Shown here piece after piece: positions 24,301 to 31,660 of a stretch of DNA of 50,114 bases. This stretch comes from a virus. Location of the stretch: IMG/VR virus record IMGVR_UViG_3300043639_000041, positions 1-50,114 of that record; one strand, given 5' to 3'. The notes beneath the pieces are model-generated. The model searched no databases. It had not been told where the DNA came from and was given only the letters and a program-made list of their open reading frames with translations. The position numbers were made by a program, and so were the translations under genes. Within the stretch, counting starts at the first letter, position 1. Every line of letters starts with the position of its first letter.

Positions 24301-26100
24301 CGCTGGGGGTGTCTCCACCGGGCGCTGGCTTTCCGCCACGCGCACCAGCCGGTCGCGCCATGTCTCGCCCGGTTTCAGGGGTTCCTTGCTGCTTGTCGAT
24401 AGCGCCGCTCGGTAGGCTTCGTCGGGCGCCTTCTCGGCGTCCAGGCGCGCCAGGGTCTGAGCGGCCCCGCTTTGTTCAGGTGGTGGAGGTGCCGGGGGCA
24501 CCTCCCCTTGGGTGCCGCCCGCCAGCGGCTGGGGTTCTGGTGTCGTTCCAGTTTCGGTCCCGGGCTGTTCACCCGGCGACGGAGTCGCGACCGGAGCGGG
24601 TGGAGTCGGGACCGGCGGCGTCAGCCCGCCTGGGGCTGGAGGTTGTCCTGGCTCGGGGACCACGGGCTCCGGGCCTGGTGCCACGGGAACAGCTCCAGTT
24701 GGACCGGCTGGGGCGGGGGTAACGGTTGGAGGCTCGGGGATCGTGGGGGCGACAGCCCCAGGAGCGACGGGGCCGGGGACGATAGGGGTGGGTTCTGTCG
24801 GTGCATTTTGGGGTGTTCCTGGTGAAGGGGTGGGTTCAACCGGGGCGGGCGGTGTCGGGGCGGCGGCGACGCCAGGAACCTCACGCCGCCACGGCGGGGC
24901 GACGGAAGCGGGCGGCGGTTCGACCGGCGCGGATGGCGGGTAGGGCTCGGGCTGGCCCGGCGTCACGGCGACCTCGCCGGGTCGCAGCATGTCGCCGAAG
25001 GGGGTGGGCTGGCGGGGGCCGGGGAGTTGGCCGGGACCGGGCGGCGGCGGCGGCGGGGGGCCAACGTCCAGCCCCGGACGGCGCAGGTAGTTCGATATGG
25101 CGGGACCGGCGTGCATGGCACCCATGGTGGCGCCGCCCGTGGCCACGTCCTGGAGATATCCTTCCAGCATGTCCTGGCCAGACGGGGCGGGCTGGCCGGT
25201 GACCGCCGGGGTGATCACGCCACGATGCACGGCGCCGATGGCGGGCTGGGTGCCGAAAGCGTGCAAGAGGAAATTGCTGATCGGCGCCTTGAACACTTTC
25301 AGCGCGAACAAGGGGGCGGTCGCCCCGGTCAGGGCACCGCTGGAGGCGGCGACACCGTAAGCCTCGTCCACCGCCTGATCGTGGTTCAGGCCGCGCTGGC
25401 GGGCCTGTTGGTAGGCGGGTGTGAGGTTCTGGGCGAAGTCCATCAGGCCGCCGCCCAGCGCGCCACCCGCCACGGCCCCCACAGCGGTCCCAGGGCCGGG
25501 GGCCACGGCGGTGCCCGCTTCCGCCCCGCCCAGTCCACCCAGCACCATGGAGGCCAGCGTGGGGGCGCCGTGGGCGAGCCCGTAGGCCATGCCGCCCATC
25601 GGGGTGCGCTGCACGGGCGCGGGGATGTTCTGGTTCGGATCGAGCGCATTGCCGGTGGCGAGCTGGCGTCCCTCCCGCATCACATCGACCAGGGCGTCGG
25701 TGATGCTCTGGGTGACCCCGGCGCGGGTGTCGGTGTCGGGTGCTGGCGCTCCCATCCCCTCGGTCTGTTCCGGGACCCCCGGCAAGCCCGCGTAGGCGCC
25801 GGGCTGGAACAGGGCGTCAGCCAGCCCGGGACCCGGGCTCGCCACCTGATCCTGGTATGGCCCCGGCAACGGCGTGGGCATCGGCGCTGGCGGCGCCTGG
25901 GGCGGTTCTGGCGCGGGCATGGGCGCCGGGGGTGTCTCGGGCGGGACCGGCGTCGGCATGGGTGTGGGCGCCGGGGCGGGCTGGGGCTCGGGCTGGGGTC
26001 GCGTCAGGGTTGGATAGGTCCAGCCGGTCAGCGGCTTCGCGGGTTCTTGTTCCTGGCGCGTCAGCGTCGGGTAGGTCCAGCCATCCAGGGGCGGCGGCAT
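18397..26100 (-). CDS. Giant internal virion / DNA-ejection protein (2567 aa)
   Basis: Last and largest gene of the late operon. Two copies of GWTYPTLTR near the N-terminus (about 7-36), then a very proline-rich region and glycine-rich hydrophobic stretches (about 165-220). A second proline-rich linker lies at about 340-570. A zincin motif HEHWH (1333-1337, SYAHEHWHAVDQYL) is followed by a long helical body, a hydrophobic segment near 2290-2315 (SVLALTAGTALFAIPRAYLF) and a C-terminal hydrophobic helix. Size, position after the transglycosylase and helical/membrane-active character match podovirus ejection proteins (T7 gp16-like role). Metallopeptidase domains are known in phage polyvalent proteins delivered with DNA. 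Whether the peptidase is active is unknown. Confidence 0.8.
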   Translation of the reverse strand: MPPPLDGWTYPTLTRQEQEPAKPLTGWTYPTLTRPQPEPQPAPAPTPMPTPVPPETPPAPMPAPEPPQAPPAPMPTPLPGPYQDQVASPGPGLADALFQPGAYAGLPGVPEQTEGMGAPAPDTDTRAGVTQSITDALVDVMREGRQLATGNALDPNQNIPAPVQRTPMGGMAYGLAHGAPTLASMVLGGLGGAEAGTAVAPGPGTAVGAVAGGALGGGLMDFAQNLTPAYQQARQRGLNHDQAVDEAYGVAASSGALTGATAPLFALKVFKAPISNFLLHAFGTQPAIGAVHRGVITPAVTGQPAPSGQDMLEGYLQDVATGGATMGAMHAGPAISNYLRRPGLDVGPPPPPPPGPGQLPGPRQPTPFGDMLRPGEVAVTPGQPEPYPPSAPVEPPPASVAPPWRREVPGVAAAPTPPAPVEPTPSPGTPQNAPTEPTPIVPGPVAPGAVAPTIPEPPTVTPAPAGPTGAVPVAPGPEPVVPEPGQPPAPGGLTPPVPTPPAPVATPSPGEQPGTETGTTPEPQPLAGGTQGEVPPAPPPPEQSGAAQTLARLDAEKAPDEAYRAALSTSSKEPLKPGETWRDRLVRVAESQRPVETPPAEPTPAPTPAPAPAEPPAAAASPPAPAPSGKRPVTEGEQTLLQADLNKARRALDNAIRTNAPPEKIEALKQRVATTGAALDNAEGPPTKPMFIKAPPGSRERHEAAVKAHQEAVDLRVHNEGTTPVPEPKAAGKVFTMGAAGGQGANVVRLTDPAGNQWVGTGNAITRESTLGKAARQVEKLKTSVTRTLPPEAFTSAIAIKPGVDRHPVTWERAVTDTDGRSIVIGTLPSGKHVTLQKPVYDTLHAAAGKDGTITAADSKNDQRVFAHDAKGEFVGVGMPMNYKQDIARTYARGAETPGPSLVTAPVEHPVEPTPAPAPAPVPAPAKPTKATKPAPPATRTVDARDLKPGDTIRTPKGEHLKVISIERDKLASVLATVEGRKKPLNYAPRKEVNVLADEAPPPATLESTPLRWDDDPRTQNHETRIPRELARSADQISPKDMILENLDRGGEISGVIAPDGRLYVFHERGESRYDFNITHQNFAEDFPGHNYAEVSVYNGNHVGIRTNVDAYTPAQLRTISRIKAEATRQGGETQVSVPDDLGLDTDHPTELEARYGGTARPQRRAPTPPGERHPLPTRYKPIPAKPLTPVPGPGEPLTMADIAYSPGAPRYQDAYHDALAGTGVDPRTAMNKPLDEQVQMLSRALQNKYSFGRVIIDPGVDLRITRDQLLNMHHNMQGMAHAMNWPNAVLSLDGRLNLMLVPRNFNGSHWMGMYAPATKTIHVSGGSNSYAHEHWHAVDQYLSDMLNNNPNKATLFTHAARHDQLIAADPVQASFANLLNTIFYGDGEVGLRRLTLETTAAKIDPATGRPTVGALLAREQIRKLDNASSRLHIPPSPFRLSAANMPNPEYFASAHELFARAGEAYTAWAMEAAGTHTEGVVKSDAGYQNQLIAYLKAAYPNAQDRVRIFQAFGDLRTELERASILPLHGAGALPPSDQHTLPPGHTRPPDIGPGLVARIKADMRAIKWSSLFSDEHGSLLFPEANIEPPLTFQGGNTAVRQSLGVRQANWLAEHWNSTLGNMERWIEQIPPGARPPMRELRDRLGYRHGEGQYIAETFEGRARRYAQKDVARFADIMRDGGFTNKVGRLRMTAAEKEELVHTLTTGDKVFPLDRHDIAKQGQTRPIPDKIIRAAQLIRQDIFNATYDRLTKANLPIGHTKEGYYPRMMNDAKILSDPSAFIDDMTRINRLVQENDFADAGEPDAQRLAHWWTNTGEPVRDNLPISQAAQDAMSQLVRNIREINRINAELASGGASNPTAHDPQKLMDRRDTLEAENQDIHDTHGEAVLQAIARAEAEHMNHRITLGEPHDLITLGPRAEFLRKRTLPPEADQILRNWYVNDPMVAIPMYLHAASRKLAYHEVFGPKGRDIQELLRQATVAGMHGIYVKRFREAVETITGRSGREKAQAFTEIANAISGVGALMTMSGASISALGEPAATVLNGGSFRMMLNTYSNLMGQAFHTASAAERMLIARQIGAIIDPLQGAAMANRGSDYSGTPMIGTVVNNFYELIMSPVIRNIRAATLGAGNQHMAHMLDVIDQLESKLKGTTQPMTRAELDKLDDMKGLLREWGMRDRDMARMREWMRQFPDGQPTPDAIATTPEGEIYQVLATRMLDRFNANPTAAEKPMGAMKTSYGNMMLGLTSFPYTFFRQSVLPLFHKFGAKGQRQYDRAKARGASNGEAWREAKGAQFRHFMHAAVSVLALTAGTALFAIPRAYLFNHDAWEKHAEEGDLKTWLWDYVVSQTGINGPLEIGMQALNSLRYTSDLSNLVSGPFLASELRYAIDVLNMVKDVYTGDSRTNTRVYNGIHALLQLGGKPAALTAMTWLMQRLPAGGPLATLLAGASVAATSTTATRGITTAIAGPKGSELPKPPKPGELPPLPGLGDLPPLPSPGGETKADKGGAGGGVLASTAGAIDDILMPLIKNMPPTMRTLVVGAAVAGTSAATLFRAREFATHGKPPEKVH

Positions 26101-26577
26101 CTAACCGGCCCCCAGTTGAGCGCGGATATAATCCAGCATCGACGTGGGTGCCGGGGGCGCCACGGGCGCGGCGTTCGGGATATCCAGTTGGACGCCAGGG
26201 TCCACCCGCTGGAAGTAGCGTTGTAACCCCTCTGGCCCGTGCATCTGGAGGTTGGTCGGCCCCGGTGCGAAACGCCAGCCGCCGTCCGGGGTGGGTTGCC
26301 ACGCGCCGCCCTGGTGGCCATCGGCTCCGTGATAGATGCTTTGATCGCTGAAACTGGGGTGGTTGGGTTTCTTGAAGGTGTCGGGCCAGTGAGCGTTGGC
26401 GCCTGATCGCCCGGCGCCGCCCAGGAAAGCCCCTTGCATGTCGTAGTCGTAGGTGTCCCGGGACATATCCCGCCCGGCTTGCTGTCCCTGGTCGCGTAGC
26501 CATGACTGGAAGAACGCTTCCGTCCCCGGGGGGAGAGGCGTGTTGTAGGCCCCGGTCATGTCCAGTGGGTCCGCCAT
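26101..26577 (-). CDS. Virion-associated protein with YDY/HWPDTFK motif (158 aa)
   Basis: The central DTYDYDMQGAFLGG...NAHWPDTFKKPNHPSFSDQS pattern (about 41-80) is one I know from many podovirus and siphovirus structural or ejection proteins, though the domain has no known activity. Immediately upstream of the giant protein and ending one base before it; downstream of the transglycosylase. Probably part of the ejection complex. Start ATG 26577 overlaps the transglycosylase stop. Confidence 0.65.
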   Translation of the reverse strand: MADPLDMTGAYNTPLPPGTEAFFQSWLRDQGQQAGRDMSRDTYDYDMQGAFLGGAGRSGANAHWPDTFKKPNHPSFSDQSIYHGADGHQGGAWQPTPDGGWRFAPGPTNLQMHGPEGLQRYFQRVDPGVQLDIPNAAPVAPPAPTSMLDYIRAQLGAG

Positions 26578-27125
26578 CAGGCGAACCCCTGGGCGCGTTT
26601 CGCCGTCATCGCGATGGCGTCAGCGAGGCTCGCGCCTTGTGTGTCCTCCACGGGCACCATGCTCCCGTCCGCCGCCGGTAGGGGTGGCGCTCCCCCCGGC
26701 GGCGGGATCGGCGGCACGGGCAACGGTCCACCGCCGCCGCCATCCGCCGATAGTGGACCGCCGCCGTTCTTGATGGCGGCGATGTAGTTTCGCGTCTCGG
26801 GAGGCGCGTTTTCCAAGCCATGTCTGGCAAGGTTGCCGGGTCCCCAGTTATACGCCGCGAGCGCGTGGTCGTAGTCGCCGAAATGGTTAAGGTTCTGGCG
26901 CAGATACTGAGCCGACGCGGGGATCGCCTGGGCCGGGTTCATCGGGTCGATGCCCAGGCCCTGGGCGGTCGCGGGCATGAACTGGGCGATGCCCGCCGCG
27001 CCCGATTTGTGGTTGATCGCGTTCGGGTTCAGGCCGCTCTCGCGGATCAGCAACCGGCGAAAGACGTCCGGGTCAAGGTTGTAGCGATGGGCTGATTGCC
27101 TGATCAGGTCATCGTAGTTGCTCAC
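26577..27125 (-). CDS. Virion-associated lytic transglycosylase (182 aa)
   Basis: Soluble lytic transglycosylase domain at residues 5-110: catalytic E29 in IRESGLNPNAINHKSG, AAGIAQFMPATAQ and AAYNWGPGN. It cleaves peptidoglycan glycan strands, letting the ejection complex cross the wall. The C-terminal third is proline/glycine linker plus a short helix. GTG 27125 overlaps the preceding stop (GTGA). No signal peptide, so a virion-carried enzyme rather than a secreted endolysin. Confidence 0.88.
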   Translation of the reverse strand: MSNYDDLIRQSAHRYNLDPDVFRRLLIRESGLNPNAINHKSGAAGIAQFMPATAQGLGIDPMNPAQAIPASAQYLRQNLNHFGDYDHALAAYNWGPGNLARHGLENAPPETRNYIAAIKNGGGPLSADGGGGGPLPVPPIPPPGGAPPLPAADGSMVPVEDTQGASLADAIAMTAKRAQGFA

Positions 27126-29152
27126 GGCGCGTAAACCTGCCCGGCGTGGACCACGCCCCGCTCACCGTTCGGCCCGGTGATCGGTGTCCCGTCCGGGACC
27201 GGCTTTCCATCGGGTCCGGGCGGCGCCGCGCCGATAGGTCGGCCCTTGGGTCCAGCGCCCGTCGCCGGGGGCGTTGGCGATGGTGGCGCGACCGCCGGGG
27301 CCACGGTGTTGACGAGGGGCGAGGGTCGCGGCCCGCCGCCGGGCCATGGCATGACCTGACCCTGGCTGTTGATGATGTTACCCTTCGCGTCCTTCCGCAG
27401 CATGATCAGCAGCCGGGGATCGTCACCGCCTGAAATCTTCGCGGTGTTGCCGATGCCCAGCCGGGCGGTGCCTTCCCGCGCTTCCTTGCTGTCCCGGGGG
27501 ATGACGCCTGTCTCCCGCATCATGTCCCAGGCGCGGGTCACGGCGGCGCCGGGGTCGTTGCGCATCTCGCCCCGTTGCAGGTAACGCGTCAGGGCGTCGT
27601 GATACGCCAGGGTGTCGGGGTCCGCCGTGGGCGTGTAGTGGGTGGTGTCCCACTGGAATGACCCGGACGGGATCGGGTAGAGGCTCTTCAGGTGCGCGTC
27701 GCTTATCTGGCGCATCCGCGCGTCCTGGTCCGGGTTGATCACCTGCTTGGGTATCCCGGCGAACTGACCCTGTTGCCACGCTCCGAAGATGGTATCCGCC
27801 AGCGGCTGGTCGCCCGCCGCCGCTGCCTGGATACCGCCCGCCATTGTCCGGGCGTTGGCCGCGTCGGTGGTCTGAGGCACTGGGGACACGGACGTGTTGT
27901 CCACGGTCTGGGCACCCCGCGTCACATAGGGCGACGGCGCGCCCTTGCCCGTCACGATGGTATGCGCCAGATCGGACTGCGTCGCCTCCATCATGTCGGG
28001 CCGCATCCGCAGTTGCGCCCGGGTCATCTGGATCGGCGCCGCGCCACCCTTGACGGGCACCGCGTAGACCATGTCCCCCTCACTGGCTGGGGCGCTGCCG
28101 GGGGCGGTGCCTTCGGTCGCGATCACGGGACCATTCGGTCCGTTGACCGTCATGGGTTTGCTGGCGGCGATGACGGCGGGGCTGTCGTAGGCGGGCTGAC
28201 CGGGCGCCGCGCCCTTGGTGGATACCATCGGACCATTCGGTCCCTTGACCACGTAAGGCTCAGCCGCCTGGGTGGCGGCGGCGCTGTCGTAGCCCGGCAT
28301 GTTCACCGCGTCGCGCCGACGCATCTTGGTCATCTGGCCGTTGACCTTCACGTCCACCAGTTCGTTGTCGTAGCTCTCACGGGTCTGGGTGCCCGTCTCC
28401 TTGGTGTTCCGTATCGTGTTTTCGCCCTGTAGGCGCGTGTTCGCCAACGTGGTGGTGTTGACCGTGCCCTGGCGGTAGGTGCTCTGATCCTCGCCATACA
28501 TCGCGGACGCGCCGAACCGGCCCAGCATGGTGTTCGCGGTGACCTTGTCGATCACGCCCCGGCTGACCGCCGTGTTGAGCGCGTTGCCCAGGAGCTGCCG
28601 CTGGACCTCGACGGGCCAGCCGGTCTGCGCCAGTTGGGTGGCATACATGGTCAGGTCCATGGGTGGCGCCGGGCTCCCATTGGCCTGGGCCGGTGGCGCG
28701 TTCTTAACCCCGCCGCCCTCCTGTTGGATGCTCCCCGGATGCAGCACGCCGCCCGTGGCCAGGGACGGATCGGGCGGCATGGGCTGGCCGTTGGTGCCCA
28801 GGCTGGGCTGTCCCACCACCGTCTGGGGCAGGGACTGTCCCGCCTGGGCGGGCGGCGGCGGCGGGGCGGCGGCGACAGGAGCGCGCTGGGCTCCAGCCAC
28901 CGTGCCCGCCAAGGGCGAAACCGGCTCGACATAGGCGGGCGGTGTCATTCCGCCGAGTGGGTTGGTGGGCAGACCCCATCGCGCGATGTTCTCTTTCCGC
29001 AGCCGTTGCGACTCGGCTTCGGCCTTCGCCTGTTCCGCGCCATACATGCCAGCCTTGGCGGCGTTGCTCGGATCGAGGGCCGACATGATGCCCCCGGCGA
29101 AAGCGTTGCCGCCCTGGTCCCACATCGGATTGCCGGTGGCGAATACCGCCAT
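27122..29152 (-). CDS. Internal virion protein (676 aa)
   Basis: ATG 29152 has GGAG nine bases upstream. The N-terminal helix (AKAGMYGAEQAKAEAESQRL) is followed by a low-complexity proline/alanine stretch. Two approximate repeats of VxGPNGPxxxTxGxAPG occur near 295-350. The C-terminal half is globular, with PVPQTTDAANARTMAGGIQ. Its place between two other internal proteins and the transglycosylase argues for a capsid-core/ejection component. Not recognised at family level. Confidence 0.65.
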   Translation of the reverse strand: MAVFATGNPMWDQGGNAFAGGIMSALDPSNAAKAGMYGAEQAKAEAESQRLRKENIARWGLPTNPLGGMTPPAYVEPVSPLAGTVAGAQRAPVAAAPPPPPAQAGQSLPQTVVGQPSLGTNGQPMPPDPSLATGGVLHPGSIQQEGGGVKNAPPAQANGSPAPPMDLTMYATQLAQTGWPVEVQRQLLGNALNTAVSRGVIDKVTANTMLGRFGASAMYGEDQSTYRQGTVNTTTLANTRLQGENTIRNTKETGTQTRESYDNELVDVKVNGQMTKMRRRDAVNMPGYDSAAATQAAEPYVVKGPNGPMVSTKGAAPGQPAYDSPAVIAASKPMTVNGPNGPVIATEGTAPGSAPASEGDMVYAVPVKGGAAPIQMTRAQLRMRPDMMEATQSDLAHTIVTGKGAPSPYVTRGAQTVDNTSVSPVPQTTDAANARTMAGGIQAAAAGDQPLADTIFGAWQQGQFAGIPKQVINPDQDARMRQISDAHLKSLYPIPSGSFQWDTTHYTPTADPDTLAYHDALTRYLQRGEMRNDPGAAVTRAWDMMRETGVIPRDSKEAREGTARLGIGNTAKISGGDDPRLLIMLRKDAKGNIINSQGQVMPWPGGGPRPSPLVNTVAPAVAPPSPTPPATGAGPKGRPIGAAPPGPDGKPVPDGTPITGPNGERGVVHAGQVYAP

Positions 29153-29164
29153 GTGCTGAACTCC

Positions 29165-30241
29165 TTATGCCGGGACGGTGGCGGTTTTCGGCCTGGGCAG
29201 GACATTCGGTCCGTAGAGCCCGGCGCCGTAGGCCCCCAGGTTGCCGATCCCCTGGATCAGCCCGGCCACCTGTTTCTGCCAGTCGGCGTCGGACGTGGCC
29301 TGTCGGGCGGTGTTGGCGGCGCGGGTGTCGGCATCGGACTGGCCCAGGTTCGCCGCGCCCGTGGTGTTGCCGAACGCCAGCCCGCTGTAGGTGTTCTCGC
29401 CCGCCGCCTTGGCCTGGATGGCGGTATCCTCGGCCCGCCCGTAATCAGTCGCGTGGGCGTAGGCGGTCTGCGACGGCAACAGCCGCACCGCCGATCCGCC
29501 CCTGAGTAGCGTGTCGGCGGTCTGGGCTGGCATGATGCCCGTTTGGTTGGCGGTGATCGCCTGTCCGGTGGTCACCATCGGCTGGCCGTACGACGCCACC
29601 CGGGCGATGTCGGCGCCATACTGGCGGATATTCGCCGCCGCGATCCCCATCCGCCGGGCGAACGCCTGTTTGGTCGCGGGATCGTTCGACGTGGTCATGG
29701 CGCCCGAACCGCTCGGATCGGTGGCCACGGGGCCGGTGGCGCCGGGGGCCTGGATCGTCGTCAGGGATGCCGCCTGATCGTCCTGGTAGCCGGTCTGAGA
29801 CTGGTCCAGGGCGGGACGGCTGGTGGCGGCCAGAAGGTCCCGGGCGCGCTGATCGCCCACGTCCCGGAGCTGGCTGGCGGTGTCGTTCTCCGCCCCCAGG
29901 ACGGTGTTCTGCCGCGTCAGGGCGGCGTCCCGGGCGGCATTGGTGGAGAGCGCCGATGTGGTGCGCGCGGCCAGTTCCCGCCGGGCGGTGTCGGCCTGGG
30001 CGTCGCTCTGGGCGCGGGTGGCGTTGATGCGCTGGTTGAACGCCAGATTTTGCGCTGCCATGGTGGCCGTGTTTTGGTCCCGGATGGCGTTCGCCGACTT
30101 TGTCGCCGCCGCGCTGCCCTGGGCGCCGCTGTAGATGCCGGTCGCCAGCGTCGTCCCCGCCGCTACCCAGGGCGCGGCAGCCGCGATGGCGGCGGCGGTG
30201 GAAGCGCCGACACCGGCACTGACAAGCAGGGCTTCACACAT
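29165..30241 (-). CDS. Internal virion protein (358 aa)
   Basis: ATG 30241 with AAGGAA upstream. Alanine-rich, hydrophobic N-terminal segment (about 12-40, GASTAAAIAAAAPWVAAGTT) then a long helical/coiled region with repeated QN/DQ patterns (about 50-160). Similar alanine-rich N-termini are typical of podovirus internal core proteins inserted in the inner membrane during ejection. Function inferred from position. Confidence 0.65.
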   Translation of the reverse strand: MCEALLVSAGVGASTAAAIAAAAPWVAAGTTLATGIYSGAQGSAAATKSANAIRDQNTATMAAQNLAFNQRINATRAQSDAQADTARRELAARTTSALSTNAARDAALTRQNTVLGAENDTASQLRDVGDQRARDLLAATSRPALDQSQTGYQDDQAASLTTIQAPGATGPVATDPSGSGAMTTSNDPATKQAFARRMGIAAANIRQYGADIARVASYGQPMVTTGQAITANQTGIMPAQTADTLLRGGSAVRLLPSQTAYAHATDYGRAEDTAIQAKAAGENTYSGLAFGNTTGAANLGQSDADTRAANTARQATSDADWQKQVAGLIQGIGNLGAYGAGLYGPNVLPRPKTATVPA

Positions 30242-30252
30242 GGCCGGGTTCC

Positions 30253-31182
30253 TTACTTAAAACCGCCGCTACTGGTGCCTGGGGGGTTCGCCGCCGCCGA
30301 ATAGCCTCTGTTGTAGGCGTAGCCCGTGTTGGCGGCGGCGTTGCCGCCCACGTAGGAGCCCACGCCGCCCAGGACATTGGCGAAGATGTTGGTCAGCGGG
30401 CTGACGGTGGGCACCCCACCCAGGCTGGAAATGGTGTCCCCGGCGGTGTTGGTGACCCCGGAAATCGCCTGTCGCTTGGTGTCCAGCCCGACGCTCACCG
30501 CCTGGTCGTTCACCCCGGCGACCGGCGGACCCACGCTTTCCGACGCGATCACCTGGCCCAGGAGGTTCTTCTTGGCGCCGCTGACATTACCCATGAGCGA
30601 GTTGGTGGCGTCGGTCGCGTTGGCGGTCTGCGCCGCCGTGGCGCGGCCCGAGTCCTCTTCCAACAGGCCCGCCTGATCCGCCGCCGTGGACGACGACCCC
30701 AGCCCCTGCCGGGCCAGCCCGAACGCCAGTTGCTTCTGGGCCAGTCCCTTCTGGTAATTGATGTCGTCGGTGGCCTTGGTCATGTAGTCCTTGGTGTATT
30801 GTTTGAAGTAATCAGGCGAGAATTTGGCGAACGCGTCGTCTATTTGCTTGCTGCCCTCGGACAGCAACTGGGCGCGGCCCGTGTCGTAACTGGTCTGCCG
30901 GGCGGCCTGTTCGTCAGCCTGTTGCTGGAGCTTGTCCTGGGCGGCTTTCTGGTCGGCCAGTTGCTTTTGGTTGAACGCATCCTGGTCCGCCGCGATCTGC
31001 CTCTGTTGGGCCAGTTGCGTGTCCGACGCGTCCTGCTGCGCCATCATCTGCCATTGCGCGTTCGTCCGCGCGCCCCGGTCCACATACTCCTGGGGTATCC
31101 CCGGATCGGACAGGAACACGCTCCCGTCCGACGCCTGGTAGCCCACCTGACGCGGACTGCTGCTGCCACTTTTGAAGCACAT
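30253..31182 (-). CDS. Internal virion protein with coiled coil (309 aa)
   Basis: ATG 31182. Strongly predicted coiled coil at about 55-110 (QQRQIAADQDAFNQKQLADQ onward), then FSPDYFKQYTKDYM and a glycine-rich C-terminus with two hydrophobic stretches. Virion/ejection protein by context. The first 269 bp lie under the 3' end of the GNAT-like ORF in another frame; composition and the coiled coil indicate this frame is the real one from 31182 on. Confidence 0.65.
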   Translation of the reverse strand: MCFKSGSSSPRQVGYQASDGSVFLSDPGIPQEYVDRGARTNAQWQMMAQQDASDTQLAQQRQIAADQDAFNQKQLADQKAAQDKLQQQADEQAARQTSYDTGRAQLLSEGSKQIDDAFAKFSPDYFKQYTKDYMTKATDDINYQKGLAQKQLAFGLARQGLGSSSTAADQAGLLEEDSGRATAAQTANATDATNSLMGNVSGAKKNLLGQVIASESVGPPVAGVNDQAVSVGLDTKRQAISGVTNTAGDTISSLGGVPTVSPLTNIFANVLGGVGSYVGGNAAANTGYAYNRGYSAAANPPGTSSGGFK

Positions 31183-31660
31183 CTTTCAACCTCCAGGCAT
31201 ACAGGACGAAATCCTCTTCGCCCCGGCCAAAGCCGCGCAGTAGTCCTTCCGCCACGCCGCCCAGCCGCTCGATGAAGCGCCGGTTGTCGGTGTTCTCGGC
31301 GAGCGCGTAGGCTTCCGCCCGATGCGCCCCGCCGTCGAGCATCAGGGGCAGGACACGCTCCAATGCGTCGCGGGTCAGGTCCTGGGCGATTTTCTTCCAG
31401 TCATCGGTCCCGAAGGCGCCCAGGACACACACGCCCGGGTGGCTCGGCGTGGCCCCGTTCATGGCGACCGGGACACCGTCCGCCCACCACACCGACCATG
31501 TCGGGTTGCCCGAAGCCGTCATCACGTCGGACACGAAAGTCTCGATATCTTCGTCCCAGCGGAGCGCGAATATCTCCCGCCGGTCGCGCTCGCGCAGCCC
31601 GTTGGCGATGTAGCGCACCGCCGTGACGTCCACGGGAAGGCGGAACACGCCGGGCGCCAT
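30914..31660 (-). CDS. GNAT-like internal virion protein (T7 gp13-like/DUF2833; 248 aa)
   Basis: ATG 31660 overlaps the stop of the nozzle gene (TAATG) and has GGGAG upstream. Residues 1-155 have an acyltransferase-like layout (FALRWDEDIETFVSDV, GNPTWSVWWADGVPVAMNG, VCVLGAFGTDDWKKIA, AYALAENTDNRRFIERLGG). DUF2833 proteins follow the tail nozzle gene in many podoviruses and include T7 internal protein A. The last ~88 residues overlap the next gene and look like out-of-frame translation (arginine/glycine/proline-rich). Confidence 0.72.
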   Translation of the reverse strand: MAPGVFRLPVDVTAVRYIANGLRERDRREIFALRWDEDIETFVSDVMTASGNPTWSVWWADGVPVAMNGATPSHPGVCVLGAFGTDDWKKIAQDLTRDALERVLPLMLDGGAHRAEAYALAENTDNRRFIERLGGVAEGLLRGFGRGEEDFVLYAWRLKDVLQKWQQQSASGGLPGVGRERVPVRSGDTPGVCGPGRADERAMADDGAAGRVGHATGPTEADRGGPGCVQPKATGRPESRPGQAPATG

